The notes: generated by a model not told the origin, from the sequence alone. A DNA stretch of 12,450 nucleotides from an uncultured Alistipes sp. (GCA_900768015.1 CAAGBI010000015.1:1-12450), one strand, 5' to 3'. Counted from the stretch's first letter, positions 1-7,151 are shown. Made by a program: numbers and translations.

Positions 1-43
1 GAATGGGCAGTACGCCATAGTACAGCCCATCCACATTTTTTTT
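1..43 (-). repeat. Partial copy (inverted) of the TGTAC-N6-GTACT hairpin element family, with U-tract
   Basis: Seen: ATGGGC (3-8) pairs with GCCCAT (25-30) around an apical core GTAC (10-13), six bases, GTAC (20-23). A run of eight T follows at 36-43. Read on the minus strand the apex is CTGTACTA then GTACT, the same order as the copies at 3956-4086 and 12336-12450, so this copy is inverted relative to them. The outer left half lies before the window. The hairpin plus T-run could terminate rightward transcription from a gene upstream of base 1 (inference). Assignment to the family rests on the shared core and stem geometry. Confidence 0.6.
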
Positions 44-50
44 GCCGAGT

Positions 51-180
51 GTTGCACTCGACACACTTCTGACGCTAAATTTAATCCCATGTGAAACTCT
101 GACAAGAAATTGTGGGGTGTTGCACTCGACACACTTCTGACGCTAAATTTAATTCCATGTGAAACTATGATGAGAAATTT
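51..180. repeat. Two tandem copies of a 68-bp unit carrying hairpin-element ends
   Basis: The unit starting at 51 is repeated from 119. The first 35 bases of each copy (51-85 and 119-153) are identical, and about four substitutions separate the copies after that. Each unit contains CTTCTGACGCTAAATTT and a CTCTGACAAGAAATT-like string (CTATGATGAGAAATT in copy 2). These resemble the right ends of the hairpin elements at 4068-4086 and 4198-4213. I read this as a local duplication of decayed element termini next to the partial hairpin at 1-43. No coding potential is evident here. Confidence 0.7.
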
Positions 181-213
181 CAGCGAGCTGGTAGCATCAC
201 CCCTTATACCCCC

Positions 214-262
214 ATTACTAATTACTAATTACTCATTGCTAATTACTAATTACTAATTCCTC
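214..262. repeat. Heptanucleotide tandem array, seven ATTACTA-like units
   Basis: Seven consecutive 7-bp units run from 214 to 262: four perfect ATTACTA plus ATTACTC, ATTGCTA and ATTCCTC, followed by a final ATT. The array lies in the non-coding region upstream of the His-rich gene, about 100 bp before its predicted -7 element. The stretch 263-350 after it is C-rich with short GC hairpin potential (around 283-306), and I see no gene in it. Confidence 0.8.
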
Positions 263-357
263 ATTTCCCCATTCGCTTCGCCCCCGCAAATTGCCGCTTC
301 GGCGGGCTATATTGCCGTTTCACACACACCCTAACTCCATACTCCAAAATCTTGCCG

Positions 358-365
358 TACCTTTG
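358..365 (+). promoter_or_regulatory. Bacteroidetes-type -7 promoter element upstream of the His-rich gene
   Basis: TACCTTTG matches the Bacteroidetes -7 consensus TAnnTTTG exactly, 61 bases before the start codon at 427. No good TTG-type -33 element is seen 19-21 bp upstream, so the assignment rests on the -7 match and its position. The implied leader of about 50 bases is A-rich. Confidence 0.5.
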
Positions 366-426
366 CAATAGGAAAACAAAGAAACCTGCAAACAAATGGT
401 TATAAACACTTTAATGCTGTAAGATT

Positions 427-825
427 ATGAAGAAGATGTTGTTTTTAAGCCTTGTGTTATCAGTTGTATCACTCGGCTCGGCTATGGCAAACGATGCTGA
501 TATGTCACGCAACCGCGGACCAAAGAGGGTTGTTATAAATGTTACCGTGCCTCCCAAGGGCGTATGTGCAGACCACGACTTCCATTGCTGTCCTCCACCC
601 GTGCACCACAAGCCACACCACAAGCCACACCACGACTGCTGCGACTTTGGTCACAACAACCACAACAAGCCAGGCAAGCCTCACGGTCACTTCGACCACG
701 CGAAGCCAGGTAAGAATCATGGCAAGGGTCATGGCAAGCCAGGCAAGAACCATGGTCGCGACGACTTCAAGCCTAACGGCAGACCTGGTGGAGCATACGG
801 AAACGGAGCACCTGGTCGCAGATAA
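427..825 (+). CDS. Small secreted His/Cys/Gly/Lys-rich protein, putative metal binder
   Basis: A 132-residue protein with an evident Sec signal peptide: two Lys, then a hydrophobic core, ending SAMA at about residue 21. The mature part has 16 histidines and 5 cysteines. Residues about 45-76 contain HCC, HHKPHHKPHH and DCC clusters. The C-terminal half is a low-complexity KPGKNHG/KPGKPHG-type region ending in a Gly/Pro/Arg tail. I recognise no named family. The composition is what one expects of a periplasmic or surface metal-binding or polyanion-binding protein, which is inference from composition only. It has its own -7 element (358-365) and terminator (862-891), so it is probably monocistronic. 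A longer open frame on the opposite strand (505-882) and one in another plus frame (539-829) look like shadows of the low-complexity sequence. The signal peptide and promoter make this frame the real one. Confidence 0.8.
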   Translation: MKKMLFLSLVLSVVSLGSAMANDADMSRNRGPKRVVINVTVPPKGVCADHDFHCCPPPVHHKPHHKPHHDCCDFGHNNHNKPGKPHGHFDHAKPGKNHGKGHGKPGKNHGRDDFKPNGRPGGAYGNGAPGRR

Positions 826-861
826 ATAACCATCCATGGCTACCTCACAGCCAATAATAGT

Positions 862-891
862 GGGGTGTTGGGCGACTGACACCCCTTTTTT
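862..891 (+). terminator. Rho-independent terminator of the His-rich gene
   Basis: GGGGTGT (862-868) pairs perfectly with ACACCCC (879-885) around a 10-base loop, immediately followed by six T (886-891). It lies 37 bases after the stop codon at 823-825. Confidence 0.85.
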
Positions 892-919
892 GCCGTTTCA
901 CCCTCCAATAATACATTTA
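889..919 (+). promoter_or_regulatory. Possible promoter of the TonB receptor gene
   Basis: TTTG at 889-892 is followed after exactly 19 bases by TACATTTA (912-919). This fits the Bacteroidetes pattern TTTG-N19-TAnnTTTG except for the last base. It would give a leader of about 65 bases and overlaps the U-tract of the preceding terminator. The region is AT-rich, so a chance match is possible. Confidence 0.35.
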
Positions 920-989
920 TTTAATAAATTGTATTAAATTCGTGGCGCGATAATGTGCATAAACTGAAATAAATAAAACACGATAACTT

Positions 990-3944
990 ATGAGAAGATT
1001 GATTACACTCGTTGCCTTTGTGCTCATGGCCATTCCCGTTATGGCGCAGTCGGGTAAGGTGACGGCGCGCATCGTTGATGGCGACACGAAGGAGGGTATC
1101 ATTGGTGCGATTATGGAGGTGCGTAAGGCGGGTAGCCAGAATGCTGGCCGACACTCTGTTTCGGGTGCCGAGGGTAAGACTACCGTGACGGGCCTCGCAG
1201 CGGGAGACTACACCGTGACCATCTCGTTTATTGGCTACGCTACGAAGACCCTCGATGTTAAGCTCGCGCCCAATGCCGACCTCGGCGTTGTGGAGCTTAT
1301 GCCCGAGGCTGTGGCTATCGACGCCGTAGTCAAGGAGGTGCAGGCGCTGCGCACATCGCAGAATGGCGACACCGTGGCCTACAACGCTGCGGCATTTAAG
1401 GTCTCGGCAGATGCCGATGTCGAGGGCCTCTTGAAGAAGATGCCAGGTATCACCATCACCAACGGTCAGGTAGAGGCTCAGGGTGAGCAGGTCAAGAAAA
1501 TCTTCGTTGACGGCAAGGAGTTCTTCGGCGAGGATGTATCTACGGCGCTCAACTCGCTCCCCGCGCAGGCTGTAGACCGCATCGAGGTATTCAACAAGCT
1601 CTCGGATAATGCCGAGTTCTCGGGTATGGACGACGGCGAGGGCTACAAGGCTATCAACATCGTTACGCACTCGAACATGCGTCAGGGTGTCTTTGGTAAG
1701 GTATATGCTGGCTATGGCTATCAGCCCGACATCGACGGCGGTAGTCCCGAGCCAACATTCAACAATTCAAGCGTTTACAAGTCGCAGCTTGATGATGTAA
1801 CATCGCACCACAAGTTCAATGTGGGTGGTAATGTCAACATCTTCCAGGGCTCGAGCCGTGTATCTATCATCGGTCTCTTCAACAATGTCAACCAGCAGAA
1901 CTTCTCGTTCGAGGATATCATCGGCGTGACTGGTGGCGGCGGCGGTATGGGCGGTGGCATGGGTCCTGGCCGTGGTGTAGGTCAGTATATGGTGCGCCCA
2001 CAGAGTGGCGTAGCGCGCGTAGGCTCTATCGGTGTTCAGTACTCTGACACTTGGGGCGAGGGCGACAAGGTGAAGCTCAATGGCTCCTACTTCTACAACG
2101 ACACCAAGACACGCGACAAGAACTACCTTCAGCGCTGGTATGAGTTCCCATCGCCCGACGATGAGCTCGAGCAGGTGGGTGAGTCGGAGACGCACAACTA
2201 CAACCACCGCCTCAACTTGCGCCTCGATTGGACCATAAACAAGAATATGTCGCTCATGTCGCGCACCAACTTCAGCTTCCAGGGCAACGACCCCTACAAG
2301 CAGCAGTATGGCGAGCAGGAGGGTGAGTCTGCAGAGAAGAAGGGTATCCCCTACGAGATGCTCTACAACGGCACGGATGCCTCGTCATACTCGCGCGGCT
2401 TGCGCTTTAGCGAGTTCTTGCAGTATCGCGTCAAGCTCGGCAAGGATGGCCGTACCATCACCGTGGATGGCCGCTTCGGTATCCGCAACACGCCTAAGTC
2501 GGTGACTAACAGCTACTCAAACCTCGCAACACTCTACAACGAGGCGTTGGGCACTGCGACACCCGACATCCGCTATGTCTCGGCTCTCGCACCTCAGGGT
2601 GAGACCGACATCAGCGCAAATGTGACATACACAGAGCCCGTGGCAAAGAATGCGCAGGTGAGCATGCAGTATCGCTTCGACTTCGAGAACCAGGATATAT
2701 CAAAAACGGCTTACATCACAGGCGACAAATACGACATCACGGGTCTCACGCCCGATGCTTCACTCTCGTCATACACCGATAGCCGCAGCACGGAGCATCG
2801 CGTAGGTCCTGGCTTCCGCTGGGCGAAGAACCGCAACACCTTCATCGCGAATGTCTACTACCAGCACTCGACACTCGATGGCTTGGTTAAGGGCGAGAAC
2901 ATCAAGCGCGACTACGACCATGTGACATACTTCATGATGGGTAACATTGCGTTCAACCCCCAGAACTCCATCCGCGTATTCCTCAATTCCTACACCCACA
3001 ACCCCGATGTGCGTAACTTGCAGGATGTCTACGATGTGTCGAATGCGCAGTACATCTCGAAGGGTAACCCCAACCTCAAGTCGTCGTACAACCATCGCTT
3101 GAACTTCCACTACATCCGCTCGAACATCGAGAAGGGTCGCACCTTTATGGTTATGTTTTCGGGTAACATCACGCAGGACTACATAGGTCAGAAAATCTAC
3201 TACAACCCCGAGACCATCACCATCGACGGCGAGGAGTATAACCCTATGCAGTATTCGACCTACGACAACATGAATGGCTCGAGCTCGTTGAGCACACACA
3301 TCAGTTATGGCTTCCCCATCTCGGCTATCAAGTGTAACCTCAACATTATGGCGGGCTACAACTGGTCGCGCACACCATCTATGATTAATGACCAGCTCAA
3401 CATCACAAGCAACATGGGTTACAACGCCATGTTGTCGCTCGGTAGTAACATCTCCGAAAATATCGACTTCACAATCCAGTGGCACGGTGCCTACCACGAT
3501 GCTAAGCAGTCGCTCGCGGGTAGAAACGACAAGAACCAGTACTTCAACCACACGGCATCTGGTACGCTGAAGTGGGTATTCTGGAAGGGCTTCACGCTCA
3601 CCGCAGCGGTTAACTACAATCAGTATATCGGCTTCACAAACGACTATAACGAGGACTACCTCATCTGCAACCTATACCTCGGTAAGAAGCTCTTCAAAAA
3701 TCAGCAGGGCGAGGTGCTTATTGGCGTAAACGACCTACTCAACGAGAATGCAGCCTTCGCGCGCACCGTGGGTAGCGGTTACACACAGAACGCATGGAAC
3801 AGCGTCGTAGGTCGCTACTTCACCGTGCAGTTCAACTACAACCTCCGCCACTTCGGCAAGAAGGGCTCGACAAATATCGACGACTATGAGGGCATGTCGC
3901 AGAAGGGTATGAGGCATTTTGGACCTGGTATGCATCATAGATAA
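990..3944 (+). CDS. TonB-dependent outer-membrane receptor (carboxypeptidase-regulatory-like N-domain, beta-barrel)
   Basis: A 984-residue protein with a signal peptide ending PVMAQ (about residue 20). Residues about 22-108 form a CarboxypepD-regulatory-like beta-sandwich (GKVTARIVDGDTKEGIIGA..., FIGYAT). A plug-like domain covers about 120-226, with LLKKMPGI (147-154), VDGKEFFGED (173-182) and AVDRIEV (194-200). The rest is a long barrel rich in alternating aromatic and polar segments, of the type called outer membrane beta-barrel family in Bacteroidetes. It probably imports or binds a ligand using TonB/ExbBD energy. The substrate is unknown, and no SusD-like partner is present. Oddities are a Gly/Met-rich insertion at residues 315-329 and a 29-residue tail after the last barrel-like strand, with a Met/His-rich end (GMRHFGPGMHHR). 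The long opposite-strand frames within it are shadows. Start chosen for the signal peptide. Confidence 0.93.
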   Translation: MRRLITLVAFVLMAIPVMAQSGKVTARIVDGDTKEGIIGAIMEVRKAGSQNAGRHSVSGAEGKTTVTGLAAGDYTVTISFIGYATKTLDVKLAPNADLGVVELMPEAVAIDAVVKEVQALRTSQNGDTVAYNAAAFKVSADADVEGLLKKMPGITITNGQVEAQGEQVKKIFVDGKEFFGEDVSTALNSLPAQAVDRIEVFNKLSDNAEFSGMDDGEGYKAINIVTHSNMRQGVFGKVYAGYGYQPDIDGGSPEPTFNNSSVYKSQLDDVTSHHKFNVGGNVNIFQGSSRVSIIGLFNNVNQQNFSFEDIIGVTGGGGGMGGGMGPGRGVGQYMVRPQSGVARVGSIGVQYSDTWGEGDKVKLNGSYFYNDTKTRDKNYLQRWYEFPSPDDELEQVGESETHNYNHRLNLRLDWTINKNMSLMSRTNFSFQGNDPYKQQYGEQEGESAEKKGIPYEMLYNGTDASSYSRGLRFSEFLQYRVKLGKDGRTITVDGRFGIRNTPKSVTNSYSNLATLYNEALGTATPDIRYVSALAPQGETDISANVTYTEPVAKNAQVSMQYRFDFENQDISKTAYITGDKYDITGLTPDASLSSYTDSRSTEHRVGPGFRWAKNRNTFIANVYYQHSTLDGLVKGENIKRDYDHVTYFMMGNIAFNPQNSIRVFLNSYTHNPDVRNLQDVYDVSNAQYISKGNPNLKSSYNHRLNFHYIRSNIEKGRTFMVMFSGNITQDYIGQKIYYNPETITIDGEEYNPMQYSTYDNMNGSSSLSTHISYGFPISAIKCNLNIMAGYNWSRTPSMINDQLNITSNMGYNAMLSLGSNISENIDFTIQWHGAYHDAKQSLAGRNDKNQYFNHTASGTLKWVFWKGFTLTAAVNYNQYIGFTNDYNEDYLICNLYLGKKLFKNQQGEVLIGVNDLLNENAAFARTVGSGYTQNAWNSVVGRYFTVQFNYNLRHFGKKGSTNIDDYEGMSQKGMRHFGPGMHHR

Positions 3945-3955
3945 TTTCATGCGAT

Positions 3956-4086
3956 AATTTGTTGTGATAAGCCGCAATCTGCGGCACATCCCTAAAAGCA
4001 GACCTCCCAAGGCTGTACTATTATGTACTATCCTTGGGAGGTCTCTTTTGTGATGCACCACATCTCACGGCTTCTGACAACAAATT
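3956..4086 (-). repeat. Hairpin element copy A: 131-bp inverted-repeat element with TGTAC-N6-GTACT apex
   Basis: The terminal inverted repeats 3956-3974 and 4068-4086 pair at 17 of 19 positions. Inside, 3981-3992 pairs with 4050-4061, mostly through bonds that are G-U on the minus strand. A central perfect 13-bp stem (4000-4012 with 4032-4044) encloses GTAC (4015-4018), six bases, GTAC (4025-4028). The element begins 11 bases after the TonB receptor stop codon, between convergent transcription units, so it could act as a bidirectional terminator or 3'-end structure. It could equally be a miniature mobile element. Its 18-base left inner flank (3981-3998) and 17-base right inner flank (4045-4061) are identical to those of copy B at 12361-12378 and 12425-12441. 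The strand given is the one on which pairing is best. Confidence 0.8.
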
Positions 4087-4087
4087 C

Positions 4088-4211
4088 TTTCTTGTGATAG
4101 TGGCGCATCTGCGCCGCTTCAATCAAATCCACCAATGGGATGTACGCTTTAGTACTACCCATCGGTGGATTTTTCATGTCAGCGACACATCTGCACCACT
4201 CTGACAAGAAA
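4088..4211 (-). repeat. Hairpin element copy C, directly adjacent to copy A
   Basis: TTTCTTGT (4088-4095) pairs with ACAAGAAA (4204-4211). Then 4099-4118 pairs with 4181-4200 at 18 of 20 positions when G-U pairs on the minus strand are allowed. The central stem 4125-4139 / 4158-4172 has one A-C mismatch on the plus strand, which is a G-U pair on the minus strand. The apex is TGTAC (4141-4145), six bases, GTACT (4152-4156). T5 follows on the plus strand (4170-4174) and an A-run lies near the left arm, so it resembles a bidirectional terminator. Only one base separates it from copy A. Confidence 0.75.
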
Positions 4212-4247
4212 TTGGCGAGCGCCAAAAGAGAAGTCGCGGACAATTTT

Positions 4248-4528
4248 AGATTCCCACGTCGCTGCGCTCCTCGGAATGACGATTGTGTGCGTGTGTGTGC
4301 GTCATTGCGAGGCTTGGTACAAGCCGTGGCAATCTCTCGCAAGACGAGGCACTATACGATGTCATGCTGAGCGAAGTCGAAGCATCTCCTCGCTGGCTAC
4401 ACGCTATGAACATCGTCACTTGTCGGCTTCGAGGAGATTCTTCGTTACACTCAGAATGACATTCAAAGTCTCATTACTACAAGCCGAGGCACTATACGAT
4501 GTCATGCTGAGCGAAGTCGAAGCATCTC
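4248..4528. repeat. Cluster of five GTCATnCnGAG...ATCTC-type dispersed palindromic repeats
   Basis: Copies: 4248-4280 (minus), 4301-4336 (plus), 4361-4388 (plus), 4434-4460 (minus) and 4501-4528 (plus). Each begins GTCAT and ends near an AATCTC or CATCTC string when read in its own orientation, with a GAG- or AGCGAAG-like centre. Repeats of this general form occur in many Bacteroidetes and other genomes (general knowledge, not checked here). A short GT-rich run occupies 4284-4301. The cluster lies between the convergent TonB receptor and lipoprotein genes. I find no credible gene in 3945-4622, and the open frames at 4140-4626 are repeat artefacts. Confidence 0.7.
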
Positions 4529-4564
4529 CTCGCTGGCTACATGCTATGAACATTGTCTCTTGTC
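4341..4564. repeat. Direct duplication, about 84-bp copies spaced 140 bp apart
   Basis: 4341-4424 and 4481-4564 are about 94 percent identical by eye. Both begin AAG(A/C)CGAGGCACTATACG, contain one plus-orientation GTCATGCTGAGCG repeat, and end in an ACTTGTC/TCTTGTC string. The spacer between them contains a minus-orientation repeat copy. This looks like a local duplication involving the palindromic repeats. Confidence 0.75.
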
Positions 4565-4573
4565 AGCCTTGCA

Positions 4574-4605
4574 TAAAAAAAGCGCTGACCGATGTGGTCA
4601 ACGCT
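4574..4605 (-). terminator. Intrinsic terminator of the leftward gene group
   Basis: On the minus strand AGCGTTGACC (4605-4596) pairs with GGTCAGCGCT (4590-4581) with one G-T wobble, around a 5-base loop. A T-run at 4580-4574 follows immediately. It begins 17 bases after the stop codon of the lipoprotein gene. Confidence 0.85.
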
Positions 4606-4622
4606 CCTATAAGTGGTGCTTA

Positions 4623-5444
4623 TTAAATCATATTGAGGTCAGAGTAGTCATCTAAACTGATATTGTTGTAAGTGTCGATATCTGAGTTAGTCTCGTAATG
4701 AAAAACATCCTTAGATACCTCTGTTGTGCTTGCTTCTGTTGTGTTAGCCTCTTTTATATCAATTTGGTGAATATCTAATTCTGTTAAATCCACGCCCTGC
4801 GTATTCTCTTTAACGGTTGTTTTTATCTTTGTGCTTGTTGTACTCTGTGTTGGTATATCTTCTATAAGATAATCACTTATAATTTCATATAGATGTCTCG
4901 TGTCTTGATACCTGGTATCGTACTCTCCGTTTATAACACCATCAATGACCTCTTTGTATGATTCATAGTTGTAATCTTGGTCATCAGTTAAGTCATAACA
5001 TATCACGATATCCGATAAATTTTTATCTGTGTAGAATAGCAATGTTACAAAATCAGGCGTACCAATTCTATTTTTAACGCGACATCTGTGATATATTTGC
5101 CAACCGCAAAACTCTTCGTTAATATTGTTAGCACGCGCCTTGATTGTATCTACACATGATTGTAAATTCTCACACTCTTTTTCAGAACGACGCATCGAGA
5201 ACAAACTTTCATAGTTGTCCTTCAATATCTCATGGGCTGCTGAAAATATCTTTACATCGTTGTATACTGATAGATAGGCGCTATCAATGCGTGTTTCGAT
5301 GGGCTCATAGCTATCTGGTACATACAACATGTTTTTCGTGTGTTTCTCTGCAAACGCTTCGGCGCGCTCTTGCAGTGTCACCTCTTGTATTTCAGTGCAA
5401 CCAAATGCAATTAAAACTCCAAATAATATAAATATGCGTCTCAT
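4623..5444 (-). CDS. Hypothetical lipoprotein with acidic Thr/Asp-rich C-terminal tail
   Basis: A 273-residue protein starting MRRIFILFGVLIAFGC, a short basic and hydrophobic leader ending in a plausible lipobox with lipidated Cys16, so it is probably attached to a membrane facing the periplasm or surface. Residues 17-190 are soluble-looking and charged, with several further cysteines (ECENLQSCVD, EEFCGWQIYHRC, IVICYD). Residues about 200-273 are low-complexity, rich in Thr, Ser, Asp and Asn, and look like a flexible tail. I do not recognise a family and give no function. It is 15 bases downstream of the 188-residue exported protein and is the last gene before the terminator at 4574-4605. The DNA is visibly more AT-rich than meaB, mce or the receptor gene, which suggests a different origin or weaker codon selection. 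Confidence 0.8.
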   Translation of the reverse strand: MRRIFILFGVLIAFGCTEIQEVTLQERAEAFAEKHTKNMLYVPDSYEPIETRIDSAYLSVYNDVKIFSAAHEILKDNYESLFSMRRSEKECENLQSCVDTIKARANNINEEFCGWQIYHRCRVKNRIGTPDFVTLLFYTDKNLSDIVICYDLTDDQDYNYESYKEVIDGVINGEYDTRYQDTRHLYEIISDYLIEDIPTQSTTSTKIKTTVKENTQGVDLTELDIHQIDIKEANTTEASTTEVSKDVFHYETNSDIDTYNNISLDDYSDLNMI

Positions 5445-5459
5445 AAATCTATTTGGCTA

Positions 5460-6026
5460 TTAGATTTCATCAAGATCTGACTGATGAACCTTCTCTTTGT
5501 TTACATTATCTGTATATACGACACGGATACATCCTGTGTCATATTTATTACCCTTTACTATTCTAACCTCAATAGAGCCTTGTGGTAGGTTCCAAATTGC
5601 ATAATACTGACATTCGCCGTCATCTAAAGCATCCATTTTTAATCCTGAATGATCACCTGTATATGATGTAAACTTCTTGCTTAGGTTCGCTGGAGCTCCG
5701 TACTTTTCACTATATAAGTTTACATAGTTGTTGAATGATGCCTCAAGTGTGTTCCAAGTATCAGTGTTTGCCATTATTGCTGCAACACGCCATACCATAT
5801 TGTTATCATCACCGACGAGTGTAACAACACTGTCATTACGCAAAAATTTACCACGGTATGTATTGGTGGCTATTTTTGTAAATCCATCTGCGACGAGTTG
5901 ATTTCCAAAATTGCTAACACTTCCATTGATTGGAATGCCCTTGAATGTAAAGTGATCGCTATTTTGAGCATTAGCAAATGAGATTGAGCCAATAAGTAAT
6001 ACTATTAATATAAGTAGTTTCTTCAT
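5460..6026 (-). CDS. Hypothetical exported protein
   Basis: A 188-residue protein with a signal peptide (MKKLLILIVLLIGSISFANAQ, cleavage about residue 20). The mature part begins with a FTFKGIPINGSVSNFGNQL segment, a style seen in many uncharacterised Bacteroidales exported proteins (from memory, not searched). Two cysteines (DGECQYY, DTGCIRV) could form a periplasmic disulfide. No catalytic motif is apparent and no function is assigned. The gene starts 18 bases after the meaB stop codon on the same strand with no terminator visible between them, so it is probably co-transcribed with meaB. Like the lipoprotein gene after it, its DNA is AT-rich compared with meaB. Confidence 0.8.
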   Translation of the reverse strand: MKKLLILIVLLIGSISFANAQNSDHFTFKGIPINGSVSNFGNQLVADGFTKIATNTYRGKFLRNDSVVTLVGDDNNMVWRVAAIMANTDTWNTLEASFNNYVNLYSEKYGAPANLSKKFTSYTGDHSGLKMDALDDGECQYYAIWNLPQGSIEVRIVKGNKYDTGCIRVVYTDNVNKEKVHQSDLDEI

Positions 6027-6044
6027 AATTTCTAATTTATTATG

Positions 6045-7151
6045 TTATTTGAAGTAGATGTCCAAGAGCTCCTTGGCGGCGATGAACGACGAAAGCTTCG
6101 CATCCAAAACCCTCTGCGCGACCTCCGCCATCTTGGCCTCAATCTCGGGATTATTATAGAAGCTCGACTTCAATGTCTCGTTGATGGTCTCATACATCCA
6201 ATACTTATTCTGGCGGTTGCGGTTGGCCATGAAGTAGCCGTTGAGCTCGATGTGCTGCAAGTACTGCTCGACGCCCTGCCATACCTCCTCGAGGCCTGTG
6301 CCCTCCAACGAAGAACAGGTATAGACCTGGGGGCGCCACTCCGACTCGGGCAAGGGGAAGAGGTGCAAAGCACCCTGATACTGCGCCTTGGCAAGCTCCG
6401 CCTTGGTGATATTCTCGCCATCGGCCTTGGTGATGACCATCATGTCGGCCATCTCCATGATGCCGCGCTTGATGCCCTGAAGCTCGTCGCCAGCACCCGA
6501 AATCTGCAACATCATAAACATGTCGACCATAGAGTGCACCGCAGTCTCGGACTGACCAACACCCACGGTCTCAATGAAGATGACATCGTAGCCCGCAGCC
6601 TCGCACAACACGATAGTCTCGCGTGTCTTGCGCGCTACGCCACCCAACGAACCCGCTGAGGGTGAGGGGCGTACGAAAATCTTAGGGTTGTGGCAGATGC
6701 TCTCCATGCGGGTCTTATCGCCGAGGATAGAGCCACCGCTACGCTCCGAACTGGGGTCGATAGCCAACACCGCGAGCTTGTGGTTATACGATGTAACCAT
6801 GTTGCCCACAGCCTCTATGAAGCTCGACTTACCCGCACCTGGAACACCCGTGATGCCGATGCGCACCGACTTACCTGCATGGGGCAAGCAGCGCTCGATA
6901 ATCTCCTGTGCCTGAGCATAGTGCAAGGGGTTGTTGCTCTCGATAAGGGTGATGGCCTGCGCGAGGATGGTAATGTTACCCGCGAGGATGCCCTCGACAT
7001 ACTCCTCGGTGGTCATCTGGCGGCGCTTCTTACGCACGAAATATGGGTTTACGACGGGCTTCTCCTCGACACCCTCGGTGACATTGAGTGCGCTGTCGTG
7101 ATGCTGGTCGAGATACTCCTTCTCGTAGTGTTCTATCTTGCTGAAAGCCAT
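6045..7151 (-). CDS. meaB: MeaB/ArgK-type GTPase, methylmalonyl-CoA mutase chaperone
   Basis: A 368-residue P-loop GTPase of the MeaB/ArgK family (G3E class). The P-loop GVPGAGKS is at 102-109. DPSSERSGGSILGDKTRM at 132-149 and ETVGVGQSE at 194-202 are hallmark family segments, and TKADG at 241-245 fills the base-recognition role. The C-terminal helical region that mediates dimerisation in this family is present, and the length is close to usual. Family members use GTP hydrolysis to gate adenosylcobalamin loading and protect methylmalonyl-CoA mutase. That fits the divergent mce-mmd cluster, which handles the mutase product. The mutase genes themselves, often neighbours of meaB, are absent here. 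It lies 13 bases after the thioredoxin-like gene and 18 bases before the exported hypothetical gene. Confidence 0.95.
   Translation of the reverse strand: MAFSKIEHYEKEYLDQHHDSALNVTEGVEEKPVVNPYFVRKKRRQMTTEEYVEGILAGNITILAQAITLIESNNPLHYAQAQEIIERCLPHAGKSVRIGITGVPGAGKSSFIEAVGNMVTSYNHKLAVLAIDPSSERSGGSILGDKTRMESICHNPKIFVRPSPSAGSLGGVARKTRETIVLCEAAGYDVIFIETVGVGQSETAVHSMVDMFMMLQISGAGDELQGIKRGIMEMADMMVITKADGENITKAELAKAQYQGALHLFPLPESEWRPQVYTCSSLEGTGLEEVWQGVEQYLQHIELNGYFMANRNRQNKYWMYETINETLKSSFYNNPEIEAKMAEVAQRVLDAKLSSFIAAKELLDIYFK

Noticed and set aside
51..180. A possible CRISPR-like repeat pair
   Set aside because: The units are directly contiguous 68-bp duplicates with no variable spacers and no cas genes.
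921..1670. A 249-residue minus-strand open frame opposite the TonB receptor start
   Set aside because: It is a shadow frame of GC-rich coding sequence. The plus-strand product has a signal peptide and clear domains. The same applies to the 2769-3551 minus frame.
4284..4301. A GT-rich run as a phase-variation microsatellite
   Set aside because: It is short and interrupted, and no gene or promoter lies next to it.
4140..4626. Two plus-strand open frames (76 and 153 residues) in the repeat-rich gap
   Set aside because: They are composed entirely of repeat elements, including a near-exact internal duplication. They have no convincing leader and resemble no protein family, so they are translated repeats.
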